In this document: in pieces, positions 63,963 to 64,000 of the stretch
How the letters are laid out: every line of letters starts with the position of its first letter
How positions within the stretch are numbered: the first letter of the stretch is position 1
NCBI RefSeq assembly: GCF_002929495.1
Contig: NZ_PJJJ01000022.1
Coordinates: 1-64,000 of the forward strand
DNA from: Cryobacterium sp. Y82
GTDB lineage: Bacteria > Actinomycetota > Actinomycetes > Actinomycetales > Microbacteriaceae
Reading direction: 5' to 3'
DNA length: 64,000 nucleotides
Made by a program: the position numbers and the translations under genes
The notes under the pieces: generated by a model
The model's database searches: none
Told to the model about the DNA's origin: nothing
The model's input: the letters and a program-made list of their open reading frames with translations, nothing else

Positions 63963-63980
63963 ATGCCGACGTCGGCATTA
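63961..63980. repeat. 20-bp perfect palindrome at the transposase break
   Basis: TAATGCCGACGTCGGCATTA is a perfect palindrome, with its first bases supplying the stop of the transposase fragment. A related word TATGCCGAC follows at 63989-63997. It may be the end or recombination site of a second element beyond the window. Confidence 0.65.
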
Positions 63981-64000
63981 GATGTCCTATGCCGACCTTG

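Overview
The window is GC-rich, densely coded DNA with GTG and TTG starts, short ATGA or GTGA overlaps between co-transcribed genes, and gene families typical of Actinobacteria (HelD/HelR, DUF3052, DUF3090 with an SCO1664-family protein, a CGNR zinc finger, an MmyB-like regulator, an MhuD-like heme oxygenase, a MAB_1171c-family membrane protein). The repeated heptamer CGGATGC and the gene mix suggest Microbacteriaceae. That assignment is an inference, since no rRNA or other phylogenetic marker was compared.

Layout. 1-11 kb: a HelD-type helicase, two methyltransferase/VOC-type loci, two WYL-domain (YafY-like) regulators each divergent from an enzyme gene, and two decayed membrane-protein genes (3963-4392 and 7179-8031). 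11-20 kb: a PadR/membrane-protein pair, then a long operon joining two PLP enzymes of methionine metabolism (MalY/PatB-type C-S lyase and O-acetylhomoserine sulfhydrylase) to a lipoprotein and an ECF vitamin transporter whose T subunit and both ATPases are fused in one polypeptide. Cobalamin-dependent methionine synthase MetH (20012-23653) lies just beyond on the other strand, so the ECF transporter may import cobalamin or another vitamin for methionine synthesis. 24.5-26.5 kb: an overlapping cassette of a zinc-peptidase-like protein, a MAB_1171c-family membrane protein and an XRE regulator. 26.5-36 kb: an MhuD-like heme oxygenase, a second small monooxygenase, a histidine phosphatase, a luciferase-like monooxygenase, a DHDPS-family lyase, a secreted low-complexity protein, an ankyrin protein, a lipoprotein and a transglycosylase-like secreted protein.

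36-51 kb: a DEAD-box RNA helicase flanked by two long inverted repeats and followed by a perfect terminator, several quinone-reductase-like MDR enzymes, an EamA exporter divergent from a CGNR regulator, MenB, a squalene-cyclase-like protein divergent from an aromatic-ring FAD hydroxylase, a GGQ peptidyl-tRNA hydrolase, and the DUF3090/SCO1664 pair. Gene debris lies between them (MDR, VOC and FadD fragments). 51-61 kb: a YeeE/YedE transporter with its TusA partner (thiosulfate or sulfur uptake), a zinc alcohol dehydrogenase, an aldo/keto reductase, an MmyB-type regulator, a MOSC protein, a methyltransferase, a RluA-type pseudouridine synthase and a NYN-domain protein.

61.4-64 kb: a tRNA-Pro(GGG) gene followed by an excisionase-like HTH gene and a tyrosine integrase, the usual arrangement at one end of an integrative element. 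The rest of this end is decayed: a diverged duplicate of the integrase 3' end, a frameshifted DUF1801 gene cut by an IS3-type remnant, and a 20-bp perfect palindrome at the window edge. No CRISPR array, rRNA or replication origin was seen.
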